From positions 248,001 through 312,000 of the forward strand of contig NZ_JACHJV010000002.1 in the NCBI RefSeq assembly GCF_014203855.1: a stretch of DNA of 64,000 nt, in the 5' to 3' direction. Under the pieces are notes generated by a model, which did not search any database, was not told the DNA's origin, and was given only the letters and a program-made list of their open reading frames with translations. The translations under genes and the position numbers were made by a program. Of the stretch, positions 42,118 through 51,012 are shown piece after piece. This DNA comes from Kitasatospora kifunensis (lineage in GTDB: Bacteria; Actinomycetota; Actinomycetes; Streptomycetales; Streptomycetaceae). Each line of letters starts with the position of its first letter. Within the stretch, counting starts at the first letter, position 1.

Positions 42118-42924
42118 ATGACGCTCACACCCACCCACCGGCCACCGACCACGGCGGCGGATCCGGTCGGCCGGCGCGCCCGGCGCGGCCTGCTCCCCGC
42201 GAGCTGGATCCGGGTCGGCCGGCCCGCCTGGTGGGCCGAGCTGCTGCTGATAGGCACCGGCTGGATGCTCTACAACGCGACCCGCAACGCCGCCCCCACC
42301 CACAAGGACGCCGCGATGCGGCGTGCGACCGAGGTGCTGAGCCTGGAGCGGCACCTGCACATCAGCTTCGAGCTGTCGGCGAACCACGCGGTGAACAAGA
42401 TCACCTGGCTGATCGTCGGGATGAACTACTACTACGCGACGCTCTACATGGTCGGGCTGATCGGGGTGCTGCTCTGGCTCTACGTCCGCCAGCCCGACCA
42501 GTACCGGGCGGCCCGGACGGTGCTGTGCGTGGCCTCGGCGAGCGCGCTGGTCGGCTTCTACTGCTTCGCGCTGGCCCCGCCGCGGTTCCTCGCCGGCGAG
42601 GGGTTCATCGACACCGTCGTCGTCCACCACACCTGGGGCTCGTGGGCGTCCAGCTCGGTGTCCAGCGTCTCCAACCAGTACGCGGCGATGCCCTCGATCC
42701 ACATCGCCTGGTCCACCTGGTGCGGCGTGGTGATGTTCAAGCTGGCGAAGAGCCGGATCATGCGCACGCTGGGCGTGCTCTTCCCGTTCTGCACCTTCGC
42801 GGTGATCATCTGCACCGGGAACCACTACGAGGCGGACGCGTTCATGGGCGCGCTGATCGTCGGCCTCGGCTTCCTGGTCCAGCGCCTGCTCACCGGCCGC
42901 CCTGCCTTCCCACCGCGCGGCTGA
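42118..42924 (+). CDS. PAP2-superfamily membrane phosphatase/phosphotransferase
   Basis: The protein is 268 aa with about six membrane helices. The PAP2 catalytic pattern appears as NQYAAMPSIHIAWSTW and, later, CTGNHYEADAFMG (His and Asp). A basic RxxxxxRP-type first motif is not clear. The family includes lipid phosphatases and inositol-phosphorylceramide-synthase-like enzymes. It may remodel cell-envelope lipids under BlaI-type control. Confidence 0.85.
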   Translation: MTLTPTHRPPTTAADPVGRRARRGLLPASWIRVGRPAWWAELLLIGTGWMLYNATRNAAPTHKDAAMRRATEVLSLERHLHISFELSANHAVNKITWLIVGMNYYYATLYMVGLIGVLLWLYVRQPDQYRAARTVLCVASASALVGFYCFALAPPRFLAGEGFIDTVVVHHTWGSWASSSVSSVSNQYAAMPSIHIAWSTWCGVVMFKLAKSRIMRTLGVLFPFCTFAVIICTGNHYEADAFMGALIVGLGFLVQRLLTGRPAFPPRG

Positions 42925-42936
42925 CCCCCTTCACCT

Positions 42937-42986
42937 GACGACGACGGACGGCCCGACGCACACTGCGCGGGCCGTCCGTCGTCGTC
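42937..42986. terminator. Bidirectional terminator with 19-bp perfect stem
   Basis: GACGACGACGGACGGCCCG (42937-42955) pairs exactly with its inverse at 42968-42986 around a 12-base loop. It lies between converging genes and should stop both transcripts. Confidence 0.9.
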
Positions 42987-43011
42987 TTCCGTGGCTGGAT
43001 GAAGACGATCT

Positions 43012-43491
43012 CTAGTACCAGCGCTCGTTCGCGTTGTTCGCGTCGCCCGCGTGCGCGTAGACCGTGCCCCAGCCCGGGTTTCCGGTCCAGTCGAGGAAGT
43101 AGCCGCTCTGGACGTTCTGCAGCTTCCACCCGTTCCCGGAGCCCATGTTGATCTCGTGCCAGCGCTCGTACGCGTCGGTGCCGTTCCGCGACGAGTTGCA
43201 GTTCTCCGTGTAGACGTTGCGGCCGTTGCCCGTCAGGCAGCGGCCGGAGCCGTCGACCTCGTTCCAGGTGCCGTCGCTGTTCTCGACGTCATGCCAGTGG
43301 TAAATGCCGTGGACAGTGGCGACGGGGCCGGCGTTGATCTCATTCGCGAAGAGGTAGAAGGCTCGGTCGTACAGGCCGTTCTGCCAGGTGATCTGTCCGT
43401 CCGCGGAAGCCGGCCCAGCCATGCCGAGCGTCAGCAGCGGAGCAGCGACCGACGCCGCCAGCAGCGCCTTGACGACGCGACTCTTACGCAT
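43012..43491 (-). CDS. Secreted ricin-B/lectin-like protein
   Basis: The protein is 159 aa with a clear signal peptide (MRKSRVVKALLAASVAAPLLTLGMAGPASA). The mature part is rich in Trp, Asn, Gly and Tyr, with repeated WNEVDGSGRCLTGNGRNVYTENC and GWKLQNVQSGYFLDW elements of a beta-trefoil sugar-binding fold. Two Cys are available for a disulfide. It probably binds a glycan outside the cell. The sequence and its upstream DNA are less GC-rich than the neighbours, so acquisition is possible. Confidence 0.75.
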   Translation of the reverse strand: MRKSRVVKALLAASVAAPLLTLGMAGPASADGQITWQNGLYDRAFYLFANEINAGPVATVHGIYHWHDVENSDGTWNEVDGSGRCLTGNGRNVYTENCNSSRNGTDAYERWHEINMGSGNGWKLQNVQSGYFLDWTGNPGWGTVYAHAGDANNANERWY

Positions 43492-43790
43492 CTGATTCCC
43501 CCAGTACTGTTCGGTTTTTCCCGACGCCGGAAGTCACGATGCCCGCTCCATGCGCGCACGCGGACCGGCCGCCAGATAATAGCACGGATTTCCTGGGGGA
43601 AATATTCCCATATAGGCGATTGGCGTATATTTGCTCTGCCTTGTAGCGGCTACGAGAAAACCCCTAGCTGCGCCATGATATTCACCGCGCGGCACTTCTG
43701 TACCAGAATTTCTGTGCAATCACATCTGCATCGTCAATGGGGTGTGGGCCGGCTCGGTGGGTGCTCGGGGTGATGGCGCGGGGCCTGCGA
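43492..43790. other. AT-rich intergenic stretch
   Basis: Bases 43575-43700 are strikingly AT-rich for this window (for example AATATTCCCATATAGGCG). It should hold the promoter of the lectin-like gene. A short minus-strand frame at 43534-43719 has no coding features. The composition suggests foreign DNA. Confidence 0.5.
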
Positions 43791-44915
43791 TCAGTCGGCG
43801 ATGACGGTCAGTTCGCGGCTGGTGCGGTTGAGGCGCTCGCCGCCGTCCGGGGTGCAGACCAGGATGTCCTCGATCCTGGCGCCGTAGCGTCCGGCCAGGT
43901 AGATGCCGGGTTCGACCGAGAACGCCATCCCCGGTTCCAGGGGCCTGGACGATCCGGCCACGATGTAGGGCTCCTCGTGGGTCTGCAGGCCGATTCCGTG
44001 GCCGGTGCGGTGGACGAAGTCGGGGCCGTAGCCGGCCTCCGTGATGATGTCGCGCCCGACGGCGTCCAGCTCCTCGGCGGTGATGCCCGGACGCACCGCG
44101 GCGGTCTGGGCCTGCTGGGCGCGCGACAGCACCTCGTACAACCGCCGGTACTCCGCAGGGGGTTCGCCCAGCGCGTAGCAGCGGGTGGAGTCGGAGCAGT
44201 ACCCGGCCGCGGTGGTTCCGCCGATGTCGACGACCACCGGGTCTCCCGGGCGCAGTACCCGGTCCGAGAGTTCGTGGTGGGGGCTGGCGCTGTTGGGGCC
44301 CGATCCGACGATCACGAAGTCGACCCGGGTGTGCCCCTCCGCGACGATGGCCTCCGCGATGTCCGCGCCCACCTCGCGTTCGGAGCGTCCCACCCGCAGC
44401 CATTCGGCCATCCGGCTGTGCACGCGGTCGATGGCAGCGCCGGCCTGCCGAAGCGCCTGCACCTCCTGCGGGCTCTTGCGCATGCGCAGTTCGCTCAGCA
44501 CAGGCCCGGCCAGGACCTGGCGGCCGCCGGGCAGCGCGGCCTGGAACGCCATCGTCTTCTCGGCCCACATGTGGTTGTCCACGCCGACCGTGGCGCCCGC
44601 GGGCAGTCGCGCGGCGGCGAGCGCGTACGGGTCCTGCGTCTCCTGCCAGCTGACGATCTCCAGGTCCAGGGCGGCGGCGGGCGAGGTTCGCGCGGCGGGT
44701 TCCTCCAGGGCCGGCACCAGCAGGAACGGTTCGCCGTCGACGGGCAGCACCAGGCAGGTGAGCCGCTCCAGCGGCAGGGCGTGATAGCCCGTCAGATAGC
44801 GCAGATCCGCACCCGGCGAGATCAGCAGGGCCTGGATTCCGGCGCGGGCGGCACTTTCACGGGCCTGCCGCAGGCGGTCCGGCGAGACCGTGAGCGGGCT
44901 GTCGGGGGCTGGCAT
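43791..44915 (-). CDS. M24-family metallopeptidase (Xaa-Pro type)
   Basis: The protein is 374 aa, with an N-terminal creatinase-like domain (about 1-135) and a pita-bread catalytic domain. The dinuclear metal ligands are visible as VDIGG (Asp), CSDSTR (Asp), HRTGHGIG (His), FSVEPGIYL (Glu) and ARIEDILV (Glu). It should cleave an N-terminal residue before proline or a related amide. The ATG at 44915 has AAGGAG seven bases upstream. Confidence 0.92.
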   Translation of the reverse strand: MPAPDSPLTVSPDRLRQARESAARAGIQALLISPGADLRYLTGYHALPLERLTCLVLPVDGEPFLLVPALEEPAARTSPAAALDLEIVSWQETQDPYALAAARLPAGATVGVDNHMWAEKTMAFQAALPGGRQVLAGPVLSELRMRKSPQEVQALRQAGAAIDRVHSRMAEWLRVGRSEREVGADIAEAIVAEGHTRVDFVIVGSGPNSASPHHELSDRVLRPGDPVVVDIGGTTAAGYCSDSTRCYALGEPPAEYRRLYEVLSRAQQAQTAAVRPGITAEELDAVGRDIITEAGYGPDFVHRTGHGIGLQTHEEPYIVAGSSRPLEPGMAFSVEPGIYLAGRYGARIEDILVCTPDGGERLNRTSRELTVIAD

Positions 44916-45005
44916 GCGAGATCTCCTTCGGACGCGCGGACCTGTCAATCGTCTGCCGGTTCGTCGCGGCTCGGCAGGCAGTGGCACACCGCCCAATCTA
45001 CATAC

Positions 45006-45015
45006 CAAACGTTTG
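45006..45015. promoter_or_regulatory. Perfect palindrome CAAACGTTTG
   Basis: This 10-bp palindrome lies in an AT-rich patch 91 bases before the M24 peptidase start. It looks like a TetR- or LacI-type operator. No such regulator is encoded nearby. Confidence 0.35.
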
Positions 45016-45041
45016 TTACGCACTAACTATCCCCGGCTGGG

Positions 45042-47408
45042 TCAGGACGACGGCGCAGCGGCCGGTCCGCGGTCGGTGGCTTCGACGCGGATCACGATCG
45101 ACTTCGAGGCCGGGGTGTTGCTCGTCTCGGCCGTGGAGTCCAGCGGGACCAGCACGTTCGTCTCGGGGAAGTACCCGGCGGCGCAGCCGCGCGGGATCGG
45201 GTAGCCGACGGCGCGGAAGCCGCTCGCGCGGCGTTCGCCGTCCGGGTACACGCTGACCAGGTCGACGAGGTCGCCGTCCCGCAACCGCAGGGCGCGCAGG
45301 TCGTCCTCGTTGAGGAAGACGACCCGCCGGCCGCCCCTGATGCCGCGGTAGCGGTCGTCCAGGCCGTACACCGTCGTGTTGAACTGGTCGTGCGAGCGGA
45401 CTGTGGTCAACAGCAGGTGCCCGGGCGGGACTTCGACCGAGGTCGGCGGGTTGACCGTGAAACGGGCCTTGCCACTGGCCGTGTTGAAGGTGCGGGAGTC
45501 GTGCGGACCCCGGGGGAGCATGAAGCCGCCGGGCTGCCGGGCACGTTCCTCGTAGGCGTGGAAGCCGGGGACGATGTGCTCGATGTGGCGGCGGATCACG
45601 GCGTAGTCGTCGCGCATCGCCCGCCAGCCGAGCTCGTCGCCGAAGAGTTCGTCACCGAGGTCGGCGATGATCGCGACCTCGCTGCGCAGGTGCGGTGAAC
45701 CGGGCAGCAGCCGGCCGCGGGAGGCGTGCACCATGGCCATGGTGTCCTCGACCGTGACGAACTGCTCGCCACCGGCCTGCTGGTCGCGTTCGGTGCGGCC
45801 GAGGCAGGGCAGCAGCAGCGCCTGCGTGCCGTGGCACAGGTGGGAGCGGTTCAGCTTGGTGGCCACGTGGACGGTTAGGGAGCAGTTCGCCATCGCGGCC
45901 TCGGTGACCCCGGAGTCGGGGGTCGCTGCCACGAAGTTGCCGCCCAGGGCGAAGAACACGTCGATCCTGCCGTCGCGCATGGCCCGGATCGCGTCCACGG
46001 TGTCCAGGCCGTGGGCGCGCGGCGGCTCGAAGCCGAACTCCTCGCGCAGCCGGTCCAGGAAGGCGTCGGGCATCTTCTCCCAGATGCCCATGGTGCGGTC
46101 GCCCTGGACGTTGCTGTGCCCGCGGATCGGCGCGGGGCCGGCCCCGGGGCGTCCGATGTTGCCGCGCAGCAGCAGGAAGTTGACGATCTCGCGGATGGTG
46201 GCCACCGCGTTGCGGTGCTGGGTGAGTCCCATCGCCCAGCAGACGACGACGCTGCCGGCCTCGCGCACCTCGGCGGCGCAGTCCTCGATCTGGCGCCGGG
46301 ACAGGCCGCTCATGCGCTCCAGCCGGGTCCAGTCCAGCGCGCGCCAGCCGGCCGCGGCCGCGTCGAAGCCGTCGCAGTAACGCTCGATGAAGTCACGGTC
46401 GAGGACGCTGCCGGGCCGGGCCTCCTCGTGGTCGATCAGGGCCCGGTTCAGGCCGGCGAACAGGGCGAGGTCGCCGTTGATCCGCACCGGGAGGTAGCGG
46501 TCGGCCAGCTGCGTGCCGGGACCGGCCAGGCCGCGTACGGTCTGCGGATTGTGGAAGCGGCCGAAGCCCGCCTCCGGGAGCGGGTTCGCGGCGATGATGC
46601 GGGCGCCGCGCCGCTTGGCAGTCTCCAGCGCGGTCAGCATGCGGGGGTGGCAGGTGCCGGGGTTCTGCCCCACGACGATGATCAGATCGGCGAAGTCGGT
46701 GATGTCAGCGAGTGTCACCACGCCCTTTCCGATGCCGATCGTCTCCGCCAGCGCCGCGCCGCTCGACTCGTGGCACATGTTCGAGCAGTCCGGCAGGTTG
46801 TTGGTGCCGAGCCGGCGCGCGAGCAACTGGTACAGGAAGGCGGCCTCGTTGCTGGTCCGGCCGCTGGTGTAGAAGACGGCCCGGTCCGGGGAGGCCAGGC
46901 CGCGCAGTCGCTGGGCGGTGAGGGTGAGAGCGTCCTCCCAGGAGATGGGCGTGTAGTGGGTCGCGCCGGGCGCCAGGTGCATCGGCTCGGACAGCCGGCC
47001 CTGGGCCTCCAGCCAGTGGCTGTCGCGCGCCCTGAGGTCGGCGATGGTGTGCGCGGCGAAGAACTCGGGGCCGACGCGCTTGCGGGTGGCCTCCCAGGCG
47101 ACGGCCTTGGCGCCGTTCTCGCAGAACTCGGCGGTCTTGCGACGGCCGGGCTCGGGATCGGCCCAGGCGCAGCTCGGGCAGTCGAACCCGTCCACCTGGT
47201 TCAGCGCGAGCAGGCTCTGCAGGCTGCGTCTGGGCCCCATCTCGGCCATGGAGTACCGGGCCGACTCCGCGATGCTGTGGGCGCCGACGCTGGACTTCTT
47301 CGGGCCTGACGAGGTCGCCCTTCGGGAGTTCGCCCTTCGGGAGGGCGGGCTCGACGAGCTTGGGCTCTGGGAGCCTGGGCCCGGCGTTTCGGTCGGTTTC
47401 TCAGCCAT
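45042..47408 (-). CDS. FdhF/YdeP-family molybdopterin oxidoreductase
   Basis: The protein is 788 aa, with a Ser/Arg-rich N-terminal 40 residues and a formate-dehydrogenase-like catalytic chain. FDCPSCAWADPEP...FCENGAKA gives the FeS/entry region, NMCHESSGAAL the probable metal-ligand Cys, and VGQNPGTCHPRM, ALGGNFVAATPDS and GKARFTV are molybdopterin-binding segments. It belongs to the YdeP group, whose substrate is unclear and which may support acid or redox stress. It follows moaA by 20 bases, linking it to cofactor synthesis. Confidence 0.9.
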   Translation of the reverse strand: MAEKPTETPGPGSQSPSSSSPPSRRANSRRATSSGPKKSSVGAHSIAESARYSMAEMGPRRSLQSLLALNQVDGFDCPSCAWADPEPGRRKTAEFCENGAKAVAWEATRKRVGPEFFAAHTIADLRARDSHWLEAQGRLSEPMHLAPGATHYTPISWEDALTLTAQRLRGLASPDRAVFYTSGRTSNEAAFLYQLLARRLGTNNLPDCSNMCHESSGAALAETIGIGKGVVTLADITDFADLIIVVGQNPGTCHPRMLTALETAKRRGARIIAANPLPEAGFGRFHNPQTVRGLAGPGTQLADRYLPVRINGDLALFAGLNRALIDHEEARPGSVLDRDFIERYCDGFDAAAAGWRALDWTRLERMSGLSRRQIEDCAAEVREAGSVVVCWAMGLTQHRNAVATIREIVNFLLLRGNIGRPGAGPAPIRGHSNVQGDRTMGIWEKMPDAFLDRLREEFGFEPPRAHGLDTVDAIRAMRDGRIDVFFALGGNFVAATPDSGVTEAAMANCSLTVHVATKLNRSHLCHGTQALLLPCLGRTERDQQAGGEQFVTVEDTMAMVHASRGRLLPGSPHLRSEVAIIADLGDELFGDELGWRAMRDDYAVIRRHIEHIVPGFHAYEERARQPGGFMLPRGPHDSRTFNTASGKARFTVNPPTSVEVPPGHLLLTTVRSHDQFNTTVYGLDDRYRGIRGGRRVVFLNEDDLRALRLRDGDLVDLVSVYPDGERRASGFRAVGYPIPRGCAAGYFPETNVLVPLDSTAETSNTPASKSIVIRVEATDRGPAAAPSS

Positions 47409-47428
47409 GGGGGCCTCTTCGTTGCTGG

Positions 47429-48418
47429 TCAGCCGCCGATCGCGGACATCGGGCGCTCGGGCTGGCGGAACTGCGGCTCGCCGATCCCGCCGCCCGCCTT
47501 CTTGCCCCACATGGCCGCGCGCCACAGCCCGCTGAGCTCGGCGTCCGAAGCACCGGCGCGCAGTGCGGTGCGCAGGTCGCTCTCCTCGGTGGCGAACAGG
47601 CAGGTGCGCACCTGGCCGTCGGCGGTCAGCCGGGTGCGGTCGCAGGCACGGCAGAAGGGCCGGGTGACGCTGGCGATCACGCCGACCCGGGCCGGGCCGC
47701 CGTCCACCAGCCAGCGCTCCGCCGGGGCCGAGCCGCGCCGCCCTGGCGGCTCGGGGGTGAGGGTGAACCGCGGCTGAAGGCGGTCGAGGATCTCGGCCGC
47801 CGTGACCATCGTGGCGCGATCCCAGCCGTGCTGCGGGTCCAACGGCATCTGCTCGATGAAGCGCAGCTCGTAGCCGCGCGCCAGGCACCAGCCGAGCAGG
47901 TCCGGGGCCTCGTGGTCGTTGAGGCCGCGCATCAGGACCGCGTTGACCTTGATCGGCGACAGCCCGGCGGCCCCGGCGGCGTCGAGCCCGGCGAGCACGT
48001 CGTGGTGGCGGTCACGCCGGGAGATCCGCTGGAAGGTCTGCGGATCCAGGGTGTCCAGCGAGACGTTGACCCGGTCCAGTCCGGCCGCCCGCAGGGCGCT
48101 CGCGGTGCGGGCCAGGCCGATGCCGTTGGTGGTGAGCGAGAGTTCGGGCCGCGGGTCGAGCAGCGCGCAGGCGGCGACGATGCCGACCAGTCCGGGCCGC
48201 AGCAGCGGCTCCCCGCCGGTGAACCGCACCTCGCGCACGCCGAGCCGGGTCACCGCGATCCGCACCAGCCGCACCACCTCGTCGTCGGTCAGCAGGGTGG
48301 ACTTGGCCAGCCAGGTCATGCCCTCCTCGGGCATGCAGTAGGTGCACCGCAGGTTGCACCGGTCGGTGAGCGACACGCGCAGATCGACGGCTCGGCGCCC
48401 GAAGGTGTCCAGTAGCAC
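47429..48418 (-). CDS. moaA: MoaA, GTP 3',8-cyclase
   Basis: This 329-aa radical-SAM enzyme has CNLRCTYC (N-terminal [4Fe-4S]), GGEPLLRPG, the C-terminal cluster motif FCRACDRTRLTADGQVRTCLF and the invariant Gly-Gly C-terminus. It makes the first molybdopterin intermediate from GTP. The GTG at 48418 has GGAGG nine bases upstream. An in-frame start at 48457 is weaker. Other moa/moe genes are not in the window, so this copy appears dedicated to the oxidoreductase beside it. Confidence 0.93.
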   Translation of the reverse strand: MLLDTFGRRAVDLRVSLTDRCNLRCTYCMPEEGMTWLAKSTLLTDDEVVRLVRIAVTRLGVREVRFTGGEPLLRPGLVGIVAACALLDPRPELSLTTNGIGLARTASALRAAGLDRVNVSLDTLDPQTFQRISRRDRHHDVLAGLDAAGAAGLSPIKVNAVLMRGLNDHEAPDLLGWCLARGYELRFIEQMPLDPQHGWDRATMVTAAEILDRLQPRFTLTPEPPGRRGSAPAERWLVDGGPARVGVIASVTRPFCRACDRTRLTADGQVRTCLFATEESDLRTALRAGASDAELSGLWRAAMWGKKAGGGIGEPQFRQPERPMSAIGG

Positions 48419-48612
48419 GGGAACTCGCCTCCAGCCGGGATCGCTCCTCCCGTCCACCAGAACCAGTGTCCGTCGTCGGGCTCGACCGATGTGTGGTCCG
48501 AGTCGTGTCCGGGGGGTCGGTTGCGGGACGCCGGGAGTTGGTTTGCGGGAGTTCGTCTGGGAAAGGGGCCCTGGTGCAATGGGACTCCGAGCTGGTGTGA
48601 GGAGGCCGAGAC
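48419..48612. promoter_or_regulatory. Divergent moaA/dnaK promoter region
   Basis: I looked for CTTGAGT-N7-ACTCAAG HspR boxes and CIRCE elements and saw none. GAGGAGG before the dnaK ATG is the ribosome binding site. Confidence 0.4.
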
Positions 48613-50469
48613 ATGGCCCGGTCAGTCGGTATAGATCTGGGGACGACCAACTCGGTGGTGTGCGTGCTGGAGGGCGGCGAGCCGTCCGTCATCCCGAACG
48701 CGGAAGGCGCCCGGACCACGCCGTCCGTGGTCGCGTTCGCCAAGGGCGGCGAGGTGCTGGTCGGCGAGGTGGCCAAGCGGCAGGCGGTCACCAACGTGGA
48801 GCGCACCGCGCGTTCGGTCAAGCGGCACATGGGGGACGCGCACTGGCGGTTCCCGGAGTCGGGGACCGTGGACGGCAAGCAGTACACGGCGCAGGAGATC
48901 TCGGCGCGGGTGCTGCAGAAGCTGAAGCGGGACGCCGAGGCGTACCTGGGCGAGGACGTGACGGAGGCGGTCGTCACGGTGCCCGCGTACTTCAACGACG
49001 CGCAGCGCACCGCGACCAAGGAGGCGGGGGAGATCGCCGGCCTGAAGGTGCTGCGGATCGTGAACGAGCCGACCGCCGCGGCGCTGGCCTACGGGCTGGA
49101 CAAGGAGAACGACCAGACGATCCTGGTCTTCGACCTCGGTGGTGGCACCTTCGACGTGTCGCTGCTGGAGATCGGCGAGGGCGTGGTGGAGGTGAAGTCC
49201 ACCAACGGCGACACCGACCTGGGCGGGGACGACTGGGACCAGCGGGTCGTCGACCACCTGGTGAAGCAGTTCAAGAACGGCTACGGCATCGACCTCTCCA
49301 AGGACAAGATGGCCACCCAACGCCTGCGGGAGGCGGCGGAGAAGGCCAAGATCGAGCTGTCCTCGGCGAGCGAGACGACGATCAACCTGCCCTACATCAG
49401 CGCCTCGGCCGAGGGCCCGCTGCACCTGGACGAGAAGCTCACCCGGGCCCAGTTCGAGCAGCTGACCGCGGACCTGCTGGACCGGTGCAAGGCCCCGTTC
49501 CACAACGCGGTCAAGGACGCGAAGATCGAGACCTCGGCCATCGACCACGTCATCCTGGTGGGCGGCTCCACCCGGATGCCCGCGGTGACCGGCCTGGTGA
49601 AGGAGCTGACCGGCAAGGACCCGCACAAGGGCGTCAACCCGGACGAGGTCGTGGCCATCGGTGCCGCGCTGCAGGCCGGTGTGCTGAAGGGTGAGGTCAA
49701 GGACGTCCTGCTGCTGGACGTCACCCCGCTGTCGCTCGGTATCGAGACCAAGGGCGGCATCATGACCAAGCTGATCGAGCGCAACACCACGATCCCGACC
49801 AAGCGCTCGGAGATCTTCACCACCGCCGAGGACAACCAGCCCTCCGTGCAGATCCAGGTCTTCCAAGGCGAGCGCGAGATCGCGGCCTACAACAAGAAGC
49901 TCGGCATGTTCGAGCTGACCGGCCTGCCGCCGGCCCCGCGCGGCCTGCCGCAGATCGAGGTCACCTTCGACATCGACGCCAACGGCATCATGCACGTCGG
50001 CGCGAAGGACCTCGGTACCGGCAAGGAACAGAAGATGACCGTCACCGGCGGCTCCTCGCTGCCGAAGGGCGACATCGACCGCATGGTCCACGAGGCCGAA
50101 CAGCACGCCGAGGAGGACCGCCGCCGCAAGGAGGAAGCCGAGACCCGCAACAGCGCCGAGCACCTCCTCTACACCACCGAGAAGGTGCTGCAGGACAACC
50201 CGGACAAGATCCCCGGCGACGTGAAGAGCGAGGTCGAGACCGCGCTGGCCGAGCTGAGGGAGAAGCTCAAGGGCCAGGACACCGCCGCGATCCGCGTGGC
50301 GATGGAGCGCGCGGGCACCGTCGCGCAGCAGATCGGCGCCGCCCTGTACGCCCAGGCCCAGGGCACCGAGGCCGGCGGCGGACCCACGAGCAGTACGGGA
50401 GGCGGTGAGGAGGAGGTCGTCGACGCGGAGATCATCGACGAGGAGAACCCGAAGGGAGACGCGCGATGA
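48613..50469 (+). CDS. dnaK: DnaK (Hsp70) chaperone
   Basis: The protein is 618 aa. It has the ATPase domain (VGIDLGTTNSVV, VPAYFNDAQR, FDLGGGTFDVSLLEIGEGVVEV, ILVGGSTRMPAV), substrate-binding domain (TPLSLGIETKGGIMTKLIERNTTIPT) and an acidic C-terminal tail (EEEVVDAEIIDEE). It refolds proteins with GrpE and a J-protein. The stop overlaps the grpE start. No dnaJ or hspR follows, unlike the main heat-shock operon, so it is probably a second copy. Confidence 0.96.
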   Translation: MARSVGIDLGTTNSVVCVLEGGEPSVIPNAEGARTTPSVVAFAKGGEVLVGEVAKRQAVTNVERTARSVKRHMGDAHWRFPESGTVDGKQYTAQEISARVLQKLKRDAEAYLGEDVTEAVVTVPAYFNDAQRTATKEAGEIAGLKVLRIVNEPTAAALAYGLDKENDQTILVFDLGGGTFDVSLLEIGEGVVEVKSTNGDTDLGGDDWDQRVVDHLVKQFKNGYGIDLSKDKMATQRLREAAEKAKIELSSASETTINLPYISASAEGPLHLDEKLTRAQFEQLTADLLDRCKAPFHNAVKDAKIETSAIDHVILVGGSTRMPAVTGLVKELTGKDPHKGVNPDEVVAIGAALQAGVLKGEVKDVLLLDVTPLSLGIETKGGIMTKLIERNTTIPTKRSEIFTTAEDNQPSVQIQVFQGEREIAAYNKKLGMFELTGLPPAPRGLPQIEVTFDIDANGIMHVGAKDLGTGKEQKMTVTGGSSLPKGDIDRMVHEAEQHAEEDRRRKEEAETRNSAEHLLYTTEKVLQDNPDKIPGDVKSEVETALAELREKLKGQDTAAIRVAMERAGTVAQQIGAALYAQAQGTEAGGGPTSSTGGGEEEVVDAEIIDEENPKGDAR

Positions 50470-51011
50470 CCGGGCCGGACCACGAGAACGGCGGCCACCT
50501 CCTGGGCGATGCGGAGCTCCCCGCCGGTGGCGGGGAGCTCGGCGCCGGTGCGGACCACAGCGCCGTCGTGGAGCGGGAACTCGCTGAGCGCACCGCCGAC
50601 CTGCAGCGCCTGAAGGCCGACTACGACAACTACCGCAAACGCGTGCACCGCGACCGGCTCGCCGTGCGGGAGATCGCGGTCGCCAACGTCCTCACCGCCC
50701 TGCTGCCGGTCCTGGACACCCTCGACCGGGCACGCGAGCACGGCGAGTTGGTCGGCGGCCTCAAAGCCGTCGCCGACCAACTCGAAGCCCAACTCGCCGC
50801 GCTCGGCCTGCAGAGCGTCGGAGAACCAGGGGAACCCTTCGACCCCACCCGGCACGAGGCGGTCACCCAGGCACCTTCCACCGAGGTGGACCGGCCGACC
50901 TGCACGGCGGTTCTGCGGCCCGGCTACCGGGTGGGCGAGCTGCTGCTGCGCCCGGCGCAGGTAGCCGTCGGCGAACCCGCCGCCCCCACCCCGGAGCCGC
51001 CCCAGTCGTAG
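50466..51011 (+). CDS. grpE: GrpE nucleotide-exchange factor
   Basis: The protein is 181 aa. An acidic Gly-rich N-terminus is followed by a long coiled-coil helix (ERTADLQRLKADYDNYRKRVHRDRLAVREIAVANVLTALLPVLDTLDRAREH). The C-terminal beta domain has FDPTRHEAV and AVLRPGYRVGELLLRPAQVAV. It releases ADP from the DnaK encoded just upstream. The ATG overlaps the dnaK stop (ATGA). The TAG stop is one base from the stop of the converging NRPS gene. Confidence 0.94.
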   Translation: MTGPDHENGGHLLGDAELPAGGGELGAGADHSAVVERELAERTADLQRLKADYDNYRKRVHRDRLAVREIAVANVLTALLPVLDTLDRAREHGELVGGLKAVADQLEAQLAALGLQSVGEPGEPFDPTRHEAVTQAPSTEVDRPTCTAVLRPGYRVGELLLRPAQVAVGEPAAPTPEPPQS

Positions 51012-51012
51012 G

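Noticed and set aside
43534..43719. 61-codon minus-strand frame in the AT-rich gap
   Set aside because: No ribosome binding site or known features. The region is better explained as a promoter.
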